NCBI GenBank assembly: GCA_964645285.1
Contig: CAZYDR010000065.1
Coordinates: 1 to 21,515 of the forward strand
Source: JAYZAP01 sp964645285
Lineage (GTDB): Bacteria; Pseudomonadota; Alphaproteobacteria; JAAXGF01
DNA: 21,515 bases
Direction: 5' to 3'
Part shown: positions 1 through 6,595 of the stretch, piece after piece
Position numbering within the stretch: the first letter of the stretch is position 1
Layout: the number at the start of each line of letters is the position of its first letter
Program-made: the position numbers and the translations under genes
Notes under the pieces: model-generated
The model's input: the letters and a program-made list of their open reading frames with translations, nothing else
What the model was told of the DNA's origin: nothing
Database searches by the model: none

Positions 1-77
1 CCCTGGCCGAGTGGTGCCAGCTTGCGGTCTGAGGGCGGGTGCATCAGGACCGGTTCGCTTTAGTCTGACAATGCCCC
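1..77 (+). mobile_element. Right end of an IS6-family insertion sequence (partial, cut by window edge)
   Basis: Frame 3 of the plus strand reads LAEWCQLAV and stops at 30-32. This resembles the C-terminus of IS6-family DDE transposases (ends of the LAEWRQLA type). About 45 bp after the stop lies a terminal sequence at 59-77 that recurs at 21444-21462 beside an N-terminal IS6 transposase remnant. The element therefore lies to the left, is transcribed rightward, and ends at about 77. The rest is outside the window. The assignment rests on remembered family sequences, with the repeat as independent support. Confidence 0.7.
59..77. repeat. IS6 terminal repeat, copy 1
   Basis: The sequence TTTAGTCTGACAATGCCCC matches 21444-21462 at 18 of 19 positions, in the same orientation. 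Read on the minus strand it begins GGGGCATTGTCAGAC, which is a plausible outer terminus. It marks the boundary between the IS (left) and the truncated thioredoxin gene (right). Confidence 0.75.
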
Positions 78-437
78 GCCAGGTCCTCGACCTTGGTCTC
101 GGGCGTAATCGTACCGCCCGAAGCGTCGGTCAAGCTGTTTTTCCGTGAGCACTTCGCCGCCCGTATCAACGACATCGAGATCGCCCCACAGGTTGAGTTG
201 GATGACGTCGAAATTGGCTTTGATGTAGTCGACGATTTCGGGAATTCGCAGGTTCACCCGATGCATCTCACGGCAGTAGGGGCAGCCTCTCTGTTCCCAA
301 ATGATAACCAGATTGCGGCCCTCGGCTACCGCCAGACCGAGTTTGTCGACATCGCGCCGGTTGGGTGAATATTGCCGTCTCATGGACCGAAGTTTGTCCC
401 ATTCCTCCGCCATAGGCGAGAACCGAGCAATCGCCAA
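60..437 (-). pseudogene. SoxW-like thioredoxin-fold protein, truncated at its 3' end by an IS
   Basis: The protein resembles SoxW/thioredoxin-like thiol-disulfide proteins, which normally work in the periplasm. Visible features are WEQRGCPYC (the CPYC redox motif), then REMHRVN, a stretch close to VDYIKANFDVIQLNLWG, and LTEKQLDRRF. These follow the SoxW order closely. Family members then continue into a cis-Pro loop and the C-terminal half of the fold. Here the last 20 or so residues do not fit, and the stop codon is supplied by the IS terminus at 60-77. The open frame begins with TTG at 437; the first ATG is at 413. No signal peptide is encoded, so the 5' end may also be altered. It is very probably non-functional. 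Confidence 0.65.
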
Positions 438-522
438 CCGAAGTTGATAACTCCCGCTTGAATATCTGAGTTGAACTGCTAGTGTCCTTAAAGCTCGCCG
501 GCAACATCAGAGAACCAGCATG

Positions 523-553
523 TTGAACCGACAAACGGTGAAGCGTCTATAAC
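523..553 (+). promoter_or_regulatory. Candidate sigma70-type promoter for the polyamine-type binding protein
   Basis: A -35-like TTGAAC (523-528) is followed by TATAAC (548-553), a 19 bp spacing; an alternative -10, TCTATA at 546, gives 17 bp. The predicted start of transcription falls inside the dyad at 555-573. The match is by eye only. Confidence 0.35.
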
Positions 554-554
554 C

Positions 555-573
555 ATGCACTGACCCAGTGCAT
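555..573. promoter_or_regulatory. Perfect dyad, candidate operator or 5'-UTR hairpin
   Basis: ATGCACTGACCCAGTGCAT is a perfect inverted repeat with 8 bp arms around a 3 bp centre. It sits immediately downstream of the predicted -10 and 25 bp before the start codon at 599. The position at the probable transcription start suits a repressor site. The protein that would bind is not encoded nearby. Confidence 0.5.
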
Positions 574-598
574 ACCGAATTTCTGGGGGATATCACCT

Positions 599-1657
599 AT
601 GACTAAGTTTTCGTATTTTAGCGTTGCTGCTGTCGCGGCGGCGCTTATCACGGGCCTGCCGGCCGTTGCGGCTCAGGCCGAGACACTGACCCTGGTTTCC
701 TGGGGCGGCGCCATGCAGGACGCCAACCGCCAGGCCCATTGGGACCCGGCCACCAAGGTGTTGGGAATCGATTACGTCGAGGACACCCTGTCCAACGGCT
801 ATTCCGACGTCAAAGTCCAAGTCGAAGCCGGCGCGGTGACCTGGGACATCGTCCAGGGCGGCGCTGGTGATGCCATGCGCGGCGGTGCGGACGGCATCAT
901 CGAACCCATCGACTATAGCGTCATCGACGTCACCCACGTGCCGGCGAACCTGCGCAACGACTACTGCGTCGGCATGCTGACCTATTCGACCATGATGGCC
1001 TACAACACCGACACCTATGGTGACAACGGCCCGAAGACTTGGGCCGATTTCTGGGACGTCGAAAAATTCCCCGGCGCCCGTTCCATGCGAGCCCGGCCGG
1101 CCGCCAATCTTGAGTTCGCCCTGATGGCCGACGGCGTGCCCATGGACGAGATCTATGACGTGCTCAACTCGGACGGCGGTATCGAACGCGCCCTCGACAA
1201 GATGCGTGAGATCATGCCCCACGTGGCGGTCTGGTGGTCGTCCGGCGCCCATCACGCGCAGCTCATGAAGGACGGTGAAGTCGATATGTCGACCGGCTGG
1301 AATGGCCGCTTCTCCAAGGCCATCGACGACGGCGCCCATGCGGCGATCAACTTCAACGAAGGCCTGATCAGCTTCGACTGCTACTACGTGCCCAAGGGCG
1401 CGCCGAACGTAGACATAGCCATGAGGTTGATCGGTGAGATGACCAAGCCCATCTACCAGGCCAACCTGACCAAGTACATTGCTTACGGGCCGACTAACAT
1501 GGAAGCCTTCGAGATTGGCGTGATCTCCCCGGAGGTCGCGGCGTCGCTGCCGTCGAGCCCCGAGAACGCCAAAGTGCAGATGGTCATGGACCCCGATTGG
1601 TGGCGCATCAACGGCGCCCGCGCCGAAGAGATGTTTGACGAAATGATGACCGAGTAA
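599..1657 (+). CDS. Extracellular solute-binding protein of a spermidine/putrescine-type (PotD-like) ABC importer
   Basis: This 352-residue periplasmic binding protein captures substrate for the permease/ATPase operon at 1725-4545. A Sec signal peptide is clear: a short basic start, a hydrophobic core, and AQA before Glu28. The mature protein starts ETLTLVSWGG, the usual beginning of PotD/family-1 binding proteins, and later contains YDVLNSDGG and STGWNGRF, which fit the same fold. The start ATG has a GGGGGA element about 8 bp upstream. The gene is transcribed alone, preceded by a promoter and dyad and followed by a strong terminator. That suits the higher expression binding proteins need. 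Substrate cannot be read from sequence: polyamines, or other small cationic or amine solutes, are possible. Confidence 0.85.
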   Translation: MTKFSYFSVAAVAAALITGLPAVAAQAETLTLVSWGGAMQDANRQAHWDPATKVLGIDYVEDTLSNGYSDVKVQVEAGAVTWDIVQGGAGDAMRGGADGIIEPIDYSVIDVTHVPANLRNDYCVGMLTYSTMMAYNTDTYGDNGPKTWADFWDVEKFPGARSMRARPAANLEFALMADGVPMDEIYDVLNSDGGIERALDKMREIMPHVAVWWSSGAHHAQLMKDGEVDMSTGWNGRFSKAIDDGAHAAINFNEGLISFDCYYVPKGAPNVDIAMRLIGEMTKPIYQANLTKYIAYGPTNMEAFEIGVISPEVAASLPSSPENAKVQMVMDPDWWRINGARAEEMFDEMMTE

Positions 1658-1685
1658 ACACCGCTACGTTGGTGTGTTAAGGAAG

Positions 1686-1722
1686 CGCCGGCCGGGATAA
1701 CACCCGGCCGGCGTTTTCTTTT
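1686..1722 (+). terminator. Rho-independent terminator after the binding-protein gene
   Basis: An 11 bp perfect GC-rich stem (1686-1696 paired with 1703-1713) has a 6 nt loop and is followed by TTTTCTTTT on the plus strand. It lies between two convergent genes. There is no T-run on the minus-strand side, so it mainly serves the plus-strand gene. Confidence 0.9.
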
Positions 1723-1724
1723 GC

Positions 1725-2540
1725 TTAGTCGCGTTCTTTGCCGAAGACCTGAGCGGCTATCAGCAACAACATCGAAATAACAATCAGCAAGGTCGAAATC
1801 GAAGCGATGGTCGGATCGATCTGGTCACGCAGGGCGTTGAACATTCGCCGGGTGATGGTCGCGTGCTCTCCACCCGAAACGAAGAGCGCCACGATGACCT
1901 CGTCGAGCGAGGTGAGAAAGGCCAGCAGAGCGCCGGTAATCACCGAGAAGCGAATCTGCGGCAGGGTGATGGTCAGGAAGGCGCGGGCGCGCGAAGCGCC
2001 GAGACTGCGGGCCACCATCTCCTGGTTCATGTCGTAGGACTTGAGACCGGCAGCAACCACGACAACGACCAGCGGCACCGCCAGCATGCTGTGGGCCAGG
2101 ACCAGGCCGTGGATGCTGTTGATCATGCCGAGCTTGGCGTAGAGGAAGAACACACCGATGGCGATCATGATGATCGGCACCATGAGCGGCAACGACAGGA
2201 CAACATATATATATATGGAGAAACGGAAGCGCGAGACGTGCAGACCGTAGGCCGCCAGTGTTCCCACCGGCGTTGCCAGGAACAGGGTTAACACCGCGAC
2301 CGTGAATGAGGTCTGGGTGGCGTTCATCCACGCCTTGGAGTCGAAATAGGCCCCGTACCAGTAGGTCGACCAGACTTCCGGCGGAAACTCAAGATACTTC
2401 GACTCCGAAAACGACATCGGTATGACGATCAATGACGGCAACACCAGAAACATCATTACCAGACCGGAGACAATATAGAGCCATAGCCGTGCGCCGTGGG
2501 TGATCTGGGTCTCCGACGCGGGTGCGCTGAACCAACTCAT
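1725..2540 (-). CDS. ABC transporter permease, PotC-like
   Basis: This is the second inner-membrane permease (271 residues, six predicted membrane spans) of the polyamine-type importer. The ABC-coupling EAA loop is visible as VARSLGASRARAFLTITLP. It is followed by LTSLDEVIVALFVSGGE, a typical PotC-type segment. The start overlaps the upstream permease by 4 bp (ATGA, 2537-2540), which indicates translational coupling. It is the last gene of the minus-strand operon and converges on the binding-protein gene. Its coding sequence contains a 12 bp AT dinucleotide run at 2205-2216. Confidence 0.88.
   Translation of the reverse strand: MSWFSAPASETQITHGARLWLYIVSGLVMMFLVLPSLIVIPMSFSESKYLEFPPEVWSTYWYGAYFDSKAWMNATQTSFTVAVLTLFLATPVGTLAAYGLHVSRFRFSIYIYVVLSLPLMVPIIMIAIGVFFLYAKLGMINSIHGLVLAHSMLAVPLVVVVVAAGLKSYDMNQEMVARSLGASRARAFLTITLPQIRFSVITGALLAFLTSLDEVIVALFVSGGEHATITRRMFNALRDQIDPTIASISTLLIVISMLLLIAAQVFGKERD
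2205..2216. repeat. (AT)6 microsatellite inside the PotC-like permease gene
   Basis: Twelve alternating A/T bases sit inside a GC-rich gene. On the coding strand they read ATA TAT ATA TAT (Ile-Tyr-Ile-Tyr) within a membrane span. ATA is expected to be rare at this GC content. A 2 bp slip would shift the frame. Confidence 0.9.
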
Positions 2541-3451
2541 CCTTCGCTCCCCCCGCTGCTTTGTAATTTATCGAGCTTGAGAAGCTTGGCGGCGACGACG
2601 AGGCAGGCCAGGGTCAGGACCAACAGAACCACCGCCAGGGCGCTCGCCGCGCCCCAGTTCGAATAGAGCGAAATGCTCTTCTCGATACGCATGGCGACCA
2701 TGATGATGCGGCCGCCGCCGAGCACCACAGGCGTGACGAAGAAGCCCAACGAAAGCACGAAGACCAGCAGCATCCCCGCGAACAATCCCGGCAGTGAAAG
2801 CGGAAAGAACACGCGCCAAAAAGCGGCGATCGGGCCGGCGCCCAAATTCGCCGCGGCTTTCACATAGTCGGGGTCGATCGCTCGCATGGAAGCGTAGAGC
2901 GGCAGCACCAGGAAGGGCAGCATGATCTGCGACATGCCGATAAGGTTGCCGGTGAAATTATGCACCAGCCTGAGCGGCGTATCGATGATGCCAGCGTCGA
3001 TCAGCCAGCCGTTGACCAGCCCCTTGCGCTGCAACAGCACGAGCCAGGCATAGGTCCGCACCAGCAGCGAGGTCCAGAACGGTAGCAACACGGTGATCAT
3101 GGCGATATTCGCGGCGCGCCGCGGCAATTGTGCCATCATGTAGGTCAAGGGATAGCCGATCAGCATGCAAATGCCGGTGGTGACGAAAGCAACCTCGAAA
3201 GTGGTCTTGAAAATGCGGGCGTAGGACTTGCTCTGCCACAAGCGCTCGTAGTTCTCCCACGACAGGGTGTCGTCGGCGCCGACAAATGAGAGCCCAAACA
3301 GCCAGGCCACGGGCACCACCATGACAATACCGATGAGAAACAGCGCCGGCCCGCAAAGGCCGAACACCATCCAGCGTTCACGCCGCTCGTCGGACGCCAG
3401 GCCGTGGGCGTTAAGGACGACGCCCATCGTATCTTGCGAGATCGCAACCAT
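2537..3451 (-). CDS. ABC transporter permease, PotB-like
   Basis: This is the first inner-membrane permease (304 residues) of the importer. After a polar N-terminus of about 25 residues comes a first span (LFLIGIVMVVPVAWLFGLSF) and five more. The EAA-type coupling loop is AAANLGAGPIAAFWRVFFPL. The stop overlaps the start of the PotC-like gene by 4 bp. Its own ATG shares one base with the stop of the ATPase gene (TAATG at 3449-3453). This strict head-to-tail overlap indicates a single transcript, ATPase first. It would form the membrane channel as a heterodimer with the PotC-like protein. Confidence 0.88.
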   Translation of the reverse strand: MVAISQDTMGVVLNAHGLASDERRERWMVFGLCGPALFLIGIVMVVPVAWLFGLSFVGADDTLSWENYERLWQSKSYARIFKTTFEVAFVTTGICMLIGYPLTYMMAQLPRRAANIAMITVLLPFWTSLLVRTYAWLVLLQRKGLVNGWLIDAGIIDTPLRLVHNFTGNLIGMSQIMLPFLVLPLYASMRAIDPDYVKAAANLGAGPIAAFWRVFFPLSLPGLFAGMLLVFVLSLGFFVTPVVLGGGRIIMVAMRIEKSISLYSNWGAASALAVVLLVLTLACLVVAAKLLKLDKLQSSGGSEG

Positions 3452-4545
3452 TAGACATCCTCGCTGACGATGATGGTGTCTTCCGGGTGCAGGCCGAGAG
3501 TGATGTCGCCGCCCCTGTCGGGCACCGCGTCAAGCACCTCGCGGCGGGTCGGGCTGCGCAGGGTGGCTTCCTCGCCATCGTCGAGATCGATGTAGAGCAG
3601 GAAGCTCTCGCCCTGATAGACGAGGTCCTTCACCTTGCCGGTGAAGCAGTTGTAGTTGCCGGTCGGGCCGTCGGGCAGAATTTCAAGCTTCTCGGGACGA
3701 AGCAGCAGTAACTGGTGGCTGTCGTCGCTCGGCGGGGCTTCGGCGAGGCTGAGTGAGCGGCCATTGACCGTCGCCTGACCATTGGCGACAACGACCGGCA
3801 GGAAGGTCGATTCGCCGATAAAATCGGCGACGAACTTGCTGAGCGGTCGCTCGTAGAGCTGCTTGGGCTCGTCGATCTGCATCAGCTTGCCGTGATTGAC
3901 CACCACCACCCGGTCCGACATGGTCAGGGCCTCGCGCTGGTCGTGGGTCACGTAGACCGTGGTCATGCCGAGCATCTCGTGAAGCCGGCGCAGCTCGATC
4001 TGCATGTGCTCGCGCAGGTTCTTATCGAGCGCTGAAAGCGGCTCGTCCATGAGCAGGATCTGGGGCTCGAAGATGATCGCCCGGGCGAGGGCGACGCGCT
4101 GGCGCTGGCCGCCGGAAAGCTGGCTGATACGGCGCTCGCCAAGGCCGCCAAGCTGCACCAGATCAAGCGCCTTCTTGACACGCTCGGCGATATCGGCGCC
4201 GCCGACTTTGCGCAGCTTGAGCGGAAAAGCCAGGTTGTTGTTGACGTCCATATGGGGAAACAGGGCGTAGTTCTGAAACACCATGCCCACGTCGCGCTTG
4301 TGCGGCGACAGGCGGATGACTTCGGTATCACCGAATTTGACACTGCCACTGTCGGGCCGGTTAAAGCCGGAGAGCACCATAAGCAGCGTCGTCTTGCCCG
4401 AGCCCGATGGCCCCAGCAGGGTAATAAACTCACTGCTACGAACGTCGAGATCAACGTCGTCCAGCGCATAGATGTCGCCATAGGTCTTAGTGACGCCCCG
4501 AATGGTAATGGGCAGCGCCTTCCGGCCAGCCGTGTTGGTATTCAC
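3451..4545 (-). CDS. ABC transporter ATPase, PotA-like
   Basis: This cytoplasmic ATPase (364 residues) drives the importer. Motifs in order: Walker A GPSGSGKTT (45-53), Q-loop Gln91 in VFQNYALFPH, signature LSGGQRQ (143-149), Walker B ILLMDE (163-168) and switch His201 in VTHDQREA. A C-terminal regulatory/TOBE-like region of about 120 residues follows. I place the start at the GTG at 4545, because AGGGGGGAG lies 5-6 bp before it. The open frame extends upstream to a GTG at 4566, but that start has no ribosome site. This is the first gene of the minus-strand operon and is divergent from the TolQ-like gene. Confidence 0.9.
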   Translation of the reverse strand: MNTNTAGRKALPITIRGVTKTYGDIYALDDVDLDVRSSEFITLLGPSGSGKTTLLMVLSGFNRPDSGSVKFGDTEVIRLSPHKRDVGMVFQNYALFPHMDVNNNLAFPLKLRKVGGADIAERVKKALDLVQLGGLGERRISQLSGGQRQRVALARAIIFEPQILLMDEPLSALDKNLREHMQIELRRLHEMLGMTTVYVTHDQREALTMSDRVVVVNHGKLMQIDEPKQLYERPLSKFVADFIGESTFLPVVVANGQATVNGRSLSLAEAPPSDDSHQLLLLRPEKLEILPDGPTGNYNCFTGKVKDLVYQGESFLLYIDLDDGEEATLRSPTRREVLDAVPDRGGDITLGLHPEDTIIVSEDV

Positions 4546-4791
4546 TCGAACTCCCCCCTGTCGCACTACATCACGAGGCCGCGACTATCACACTCCCGTC
4601 GACCAATCACTGCATCGGGTATCACTTTATTGGCCGGCTGTAAATTATGCTTGCGAGCATATGTCGCACATCGATGGTACGCAACCAATCAACCGTCTTC
4701 ACCCTTGTTCGAGCGCTACAAAAACAGCAAGCTGCGGAGCACCCGTCGCCGGACCGGGCGGTTCGAGAGAAGATTATCGAGGAGACCGATT
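4546..4791. promoter_or_regulatory. Divergent intergenic region with a 6-4-6 dyad at 4646-4661
   Basis: This 246 bp gap separates two divergently transcribed operons (PotA-like minus, TolQ-like plus), so it must hold promoters for both. It is more AT-rich than its surroundings. TATGCT-TGCG-AGCATA (4646-4661) is a perfect inverted repeat and a candidate operator. I found no convincing -35/-10 pair by eye. Confidence 0.4.
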
Positions 4792-5445
4792 ATGCGATCC
4801 TATTTGCTTGTCCTGCGTTTCGCTGCGTTCAACGTGGCTGCGTTGGCGCTGCTTGTGACAATTTGGCTCGAAGGCTGGATCGGCCGTGTTATCGAGTCCG
4901 ATATTACGCGTATTACCTCGGGCATCGCCGTGGTCTTCGTCATCGGCTGGATGATTAGCGCTTACCGGGTGTTACGCTGCAGCCGCGAACTCAACGCCGT
5001 GGCTAATCCGGACACCGGCGCATCATCGCGCGCCCGCTGGTACCGCGATCTCGCCGACAAAGCCCCGCCCGAGGCCCGCGGCGCCATTGCCGACTGCTTG
5101 CGGTCGCGGCTCTACGCCCGCATCGCCGTGGTTCGCACCATCGCCAACACCTTGGTCACCCTCGGTCTGATCGGTACGGTAATCGGCTTCATCATCGCGC
5201 TCTCGGGCGTCAACGCCGACGCGGTGGCCGACGTCGGCGCCATCGGCCCGATGATCTCGACCCTCATCGAAGGCATGGCAGTGGCCCTCTACACGACCCT
5301 TGTGGGCGCAGTCTTCCATATCTGGCTGTTGGTCAACTATCAACTGCTGGCCACCGGCACAGTCAATCTGGCCAACGCCATCATCGAACGCGCCGAAGCG
5401 CCGGACCATTTCATGGGCAACTTGGCCGCGACCAGCCATGCTTGA
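4792..5445 (+). CDS. MotA/TolQ/ExbB-family proton channel subunit
   Basis: This 217-residue inner-membrane protein belongs to the stator family that converts proton flow into mechanical work. Predicted spans are about 8-25, 42-60, 115-138 and 158-183, with a cytoplasmic segment (60-112) between the second and third. The third span contains TLGLIGTVIGFIIAL, matching the LGLxGTVxG core of ExbB/TolQ. The fourth contains LIEGMAVALYTTLVG, the family's conserved small-residue and Thr-rich helix. The four-span layout is closer to MotA than to three-span ExbB. The ATG at 4792 is fixed by GAGGAG (4779-4784); the open frame extends much further upstream without coding signal. It is the first gene of a three-gene overlapping operon. 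No tolR, tolA, tolB or tonB gene is present. Confidence 0.85.
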   Translation: MRSYLLVLRFAAFNVAALALLVTIWLEGWIGRVIESDITRITSGIAVVFVIGWMISAYRVLRCSRELNAVANPDTGASSRARWYRDLADKAPPEARGAIADCLRSRLYARIAVVRTIANTLVTLGLIGTVIGFIIALSGVNADAVADVGAIGPMISTLIEGMAVALYTTLVGAVFHIWLLVNYQLLATGTVNLANAIIERAEAPDHFMGNLAATSHA

Positions 5446-6055
5446 CCCTTTAGATAACCAGGACGAGGCTGGCGGCACCTTGTTTCGCGACGTCCTCAGC
5501 CTTGCCCTCATGGGCTTTCTCGCGGTCATTGTCCTATTGCTGCCCTACATCAATCCGCGCGGCACCCAGGCCCAGGCCACCATGACGCCACCAGGCAGCG
5601 TCATCGTCGAAATCACCTGGCCGAGTGAACTTAACGCCGATATCGACCTCTGGATTCAAGCGCCCAACGACCTGCCCGTGGGCTATTCCAACAAGGGTGC
5701 GGTGTTCTTCAATCTACTGCGCGACGATCTTGGGCAGTACATGGACCCGACCATGATCAACCACGAGGTGGCTTACACCCGCGGCATCATTCCCGGCGAA
5801 TATATCGTCAACATCCACGCCTATCGGGGCGACCACGATATCCCGCCGCCAACGGACGTGCGCTGCATCGTAAGCGTCAAGATAGACGGCGATGAAGGAC
5901 CCATCGTGGTGCCCATCCTTGGCACCACGGCACGGCTCGACTATGTCGGTCAGGAAATCACCGTGTTCCGTTTCACCCTCGACAAGAAAGGCGTTGTCCT
6001 GGCGGGCAGTATCAACAGCCTGTTCAAACCGCTGCGCGTCTTCGGAAACAAATGA
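5438..6055 (+). CDS. Single-span membrane protein with a novel-looking periplasmic domain; proposed stator partner
   Basis: I do not recognise a named family for this 205-residue protein. It has a short acidic cytoplasmic N-terminus (1-16), one membrane span (about 19-36) and an extracytoplasmic domain (about 57-205). The span starts with FRDVLSLALMGFLAV. Asp18 sits where ExbD, TolR and MotB carry their essential Asp (compare the known LDVLLVLLL of TolR). The outer domain begins with an IVEITWPSELNADIDLWI stretch and continues PVGYSNKG and LLRDDLG, which suggests a beta-sandwich of the 'vector-like' DUF2135 type. The start overlaps the channel gene by 8 bp, strong evidence of coupling. It lacks the TolR/ExbD periplasmic fold and the MotB peptidoglycan-binding domain. 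Function as the channel's partner is inferred. Confidence 0.6.
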   Translation: MLDPLDNQDEAGGTLFRDVLSLALMGFLAVIVLLLPYINPRGTQAQATMTPPGSVIVEITWPSELNADIDLWIQAPNDLPVGYSNKGAVFFNLLRDDLGQYMDPTMINHEVAYTRGIIPGEYIVNIHAYRGDHDIPPPTDVRCIVSVKIDGDEGPIVVPILGTTARLDYVGQEITVFRFTLDKKGVVLAGSINSLFKPLRVFGNK

Positions 6056-6579
6056 TGGCTGCCGTGATGTTGGAGCTTCCCGCCTTCTACGCGGTTTTCG
6101 TCGTCCTCGCCGCGGTTCTCGCCCTGATCGCCATCTGGTCGCGCCGCCGTCTGGTATTCCGCGCCGGCAGCGTTGCTCTGCTGGCGCTTACCGCGGCGGT
6201 CGCCTACGGCGCCTTCAACGATCTGTTGAGCCGGCCCAAGCCCGCGGCGCTCGAATTCAGGGGCGCCGGTATCGAAGAGGCCGAGGTGATCGGCGCCGCC
6301 CTACGGGAAGGCCGGGGCATTTATCTGTGGCTGCGCCTGCCCGATGTGATCGAGCCGCGCTATTACGTGCTGCCGTGGAACCTGCCTCTGGCCGAAGAAT
6401 TGCAGAAGGTCATGCGCGAGGCCAAGCGCAACCGCGCCGGAATGGCCATGCGCCTGCCCTTTGAGGGTGGCCTTGAAAAGCGCGACGCGCCCCGCTTCTA
6501 CGCGCACCCCCAGACCAAACTTCCCGACAAGCCCGCCGGCGACTACGAAGACTATATCCACCCCAGCCTGCGCATCTAA
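6052..6579 (+). CDS. Small two-span membrane protein, third gene of the stator-like operon
   Basis: This is a hypothetical protein of 175 residues. Two hydrophobic helices (about 10-27 and 35-52) are joined by the basic turn SRRRLVFR. A soluble domain of about 115 residues follows, containing YLWLRLPDVIEPRYYVLPWN and ending in a Pro-rich tail (KLPDKPAGDYEDYIHPSLRI). With the basic loop inside, both termini would face the periplasm. The start codon overlaps the previous stop by 4 bp (ATGA), so all three genes are translationally coupled. I know no assigned function. The shared operon suggests it completes a membrane complex with the proton channel and the Asp-bearing partner. Confidence 0.6.
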   Translation: MMAAVMLELPAFYAVFVVLAAVLALIAIWSRRRLVFRAGSVALLALTAAVAYGAFNDLLSRPKPAALEFRGAGIEEAEVIGAALREGRGIYLWLRLPDVIEPRYYVLPWNLPLAEELQKVMREAKRNRAGMAMRLPFEGGLEKRDAPRFYAHPQTKLPDKPAGDYEDYIHPSLRI

Positions 6580-6595
6580 GAGAAGAAGAGCGGTC

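Noticed and set aside
78..140. A second minus-strand frame reading GGTITPETKVEDL near the cut end of the thioredoxin-like gene
   Set aside because: It looks protein-like but is only about 20 codons long and runs into the IS end; a separate gene fragment cannot be supported.
593..1339. A 248-codon minus-strand open frame over the binding-protein gene
   Set aside because: The translation is rich in His, Gly and Val with no recognisable domain; the plus-strand gene has a signal peptide and ribosome site.
2205..2216. AT run as a TATA-like promoter element
   Set aside because: It lies within a coding sequence in a membrane-span region with no partner -35 and no gene starting downstream on either strand.
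4252..4791. Upstream extension of the TolQ-like open frame
   Set aside because: It runs antisense through the PotA-like gene and lacks coding character; GAGGAG at 4779-4784 fixes the start at 4792.
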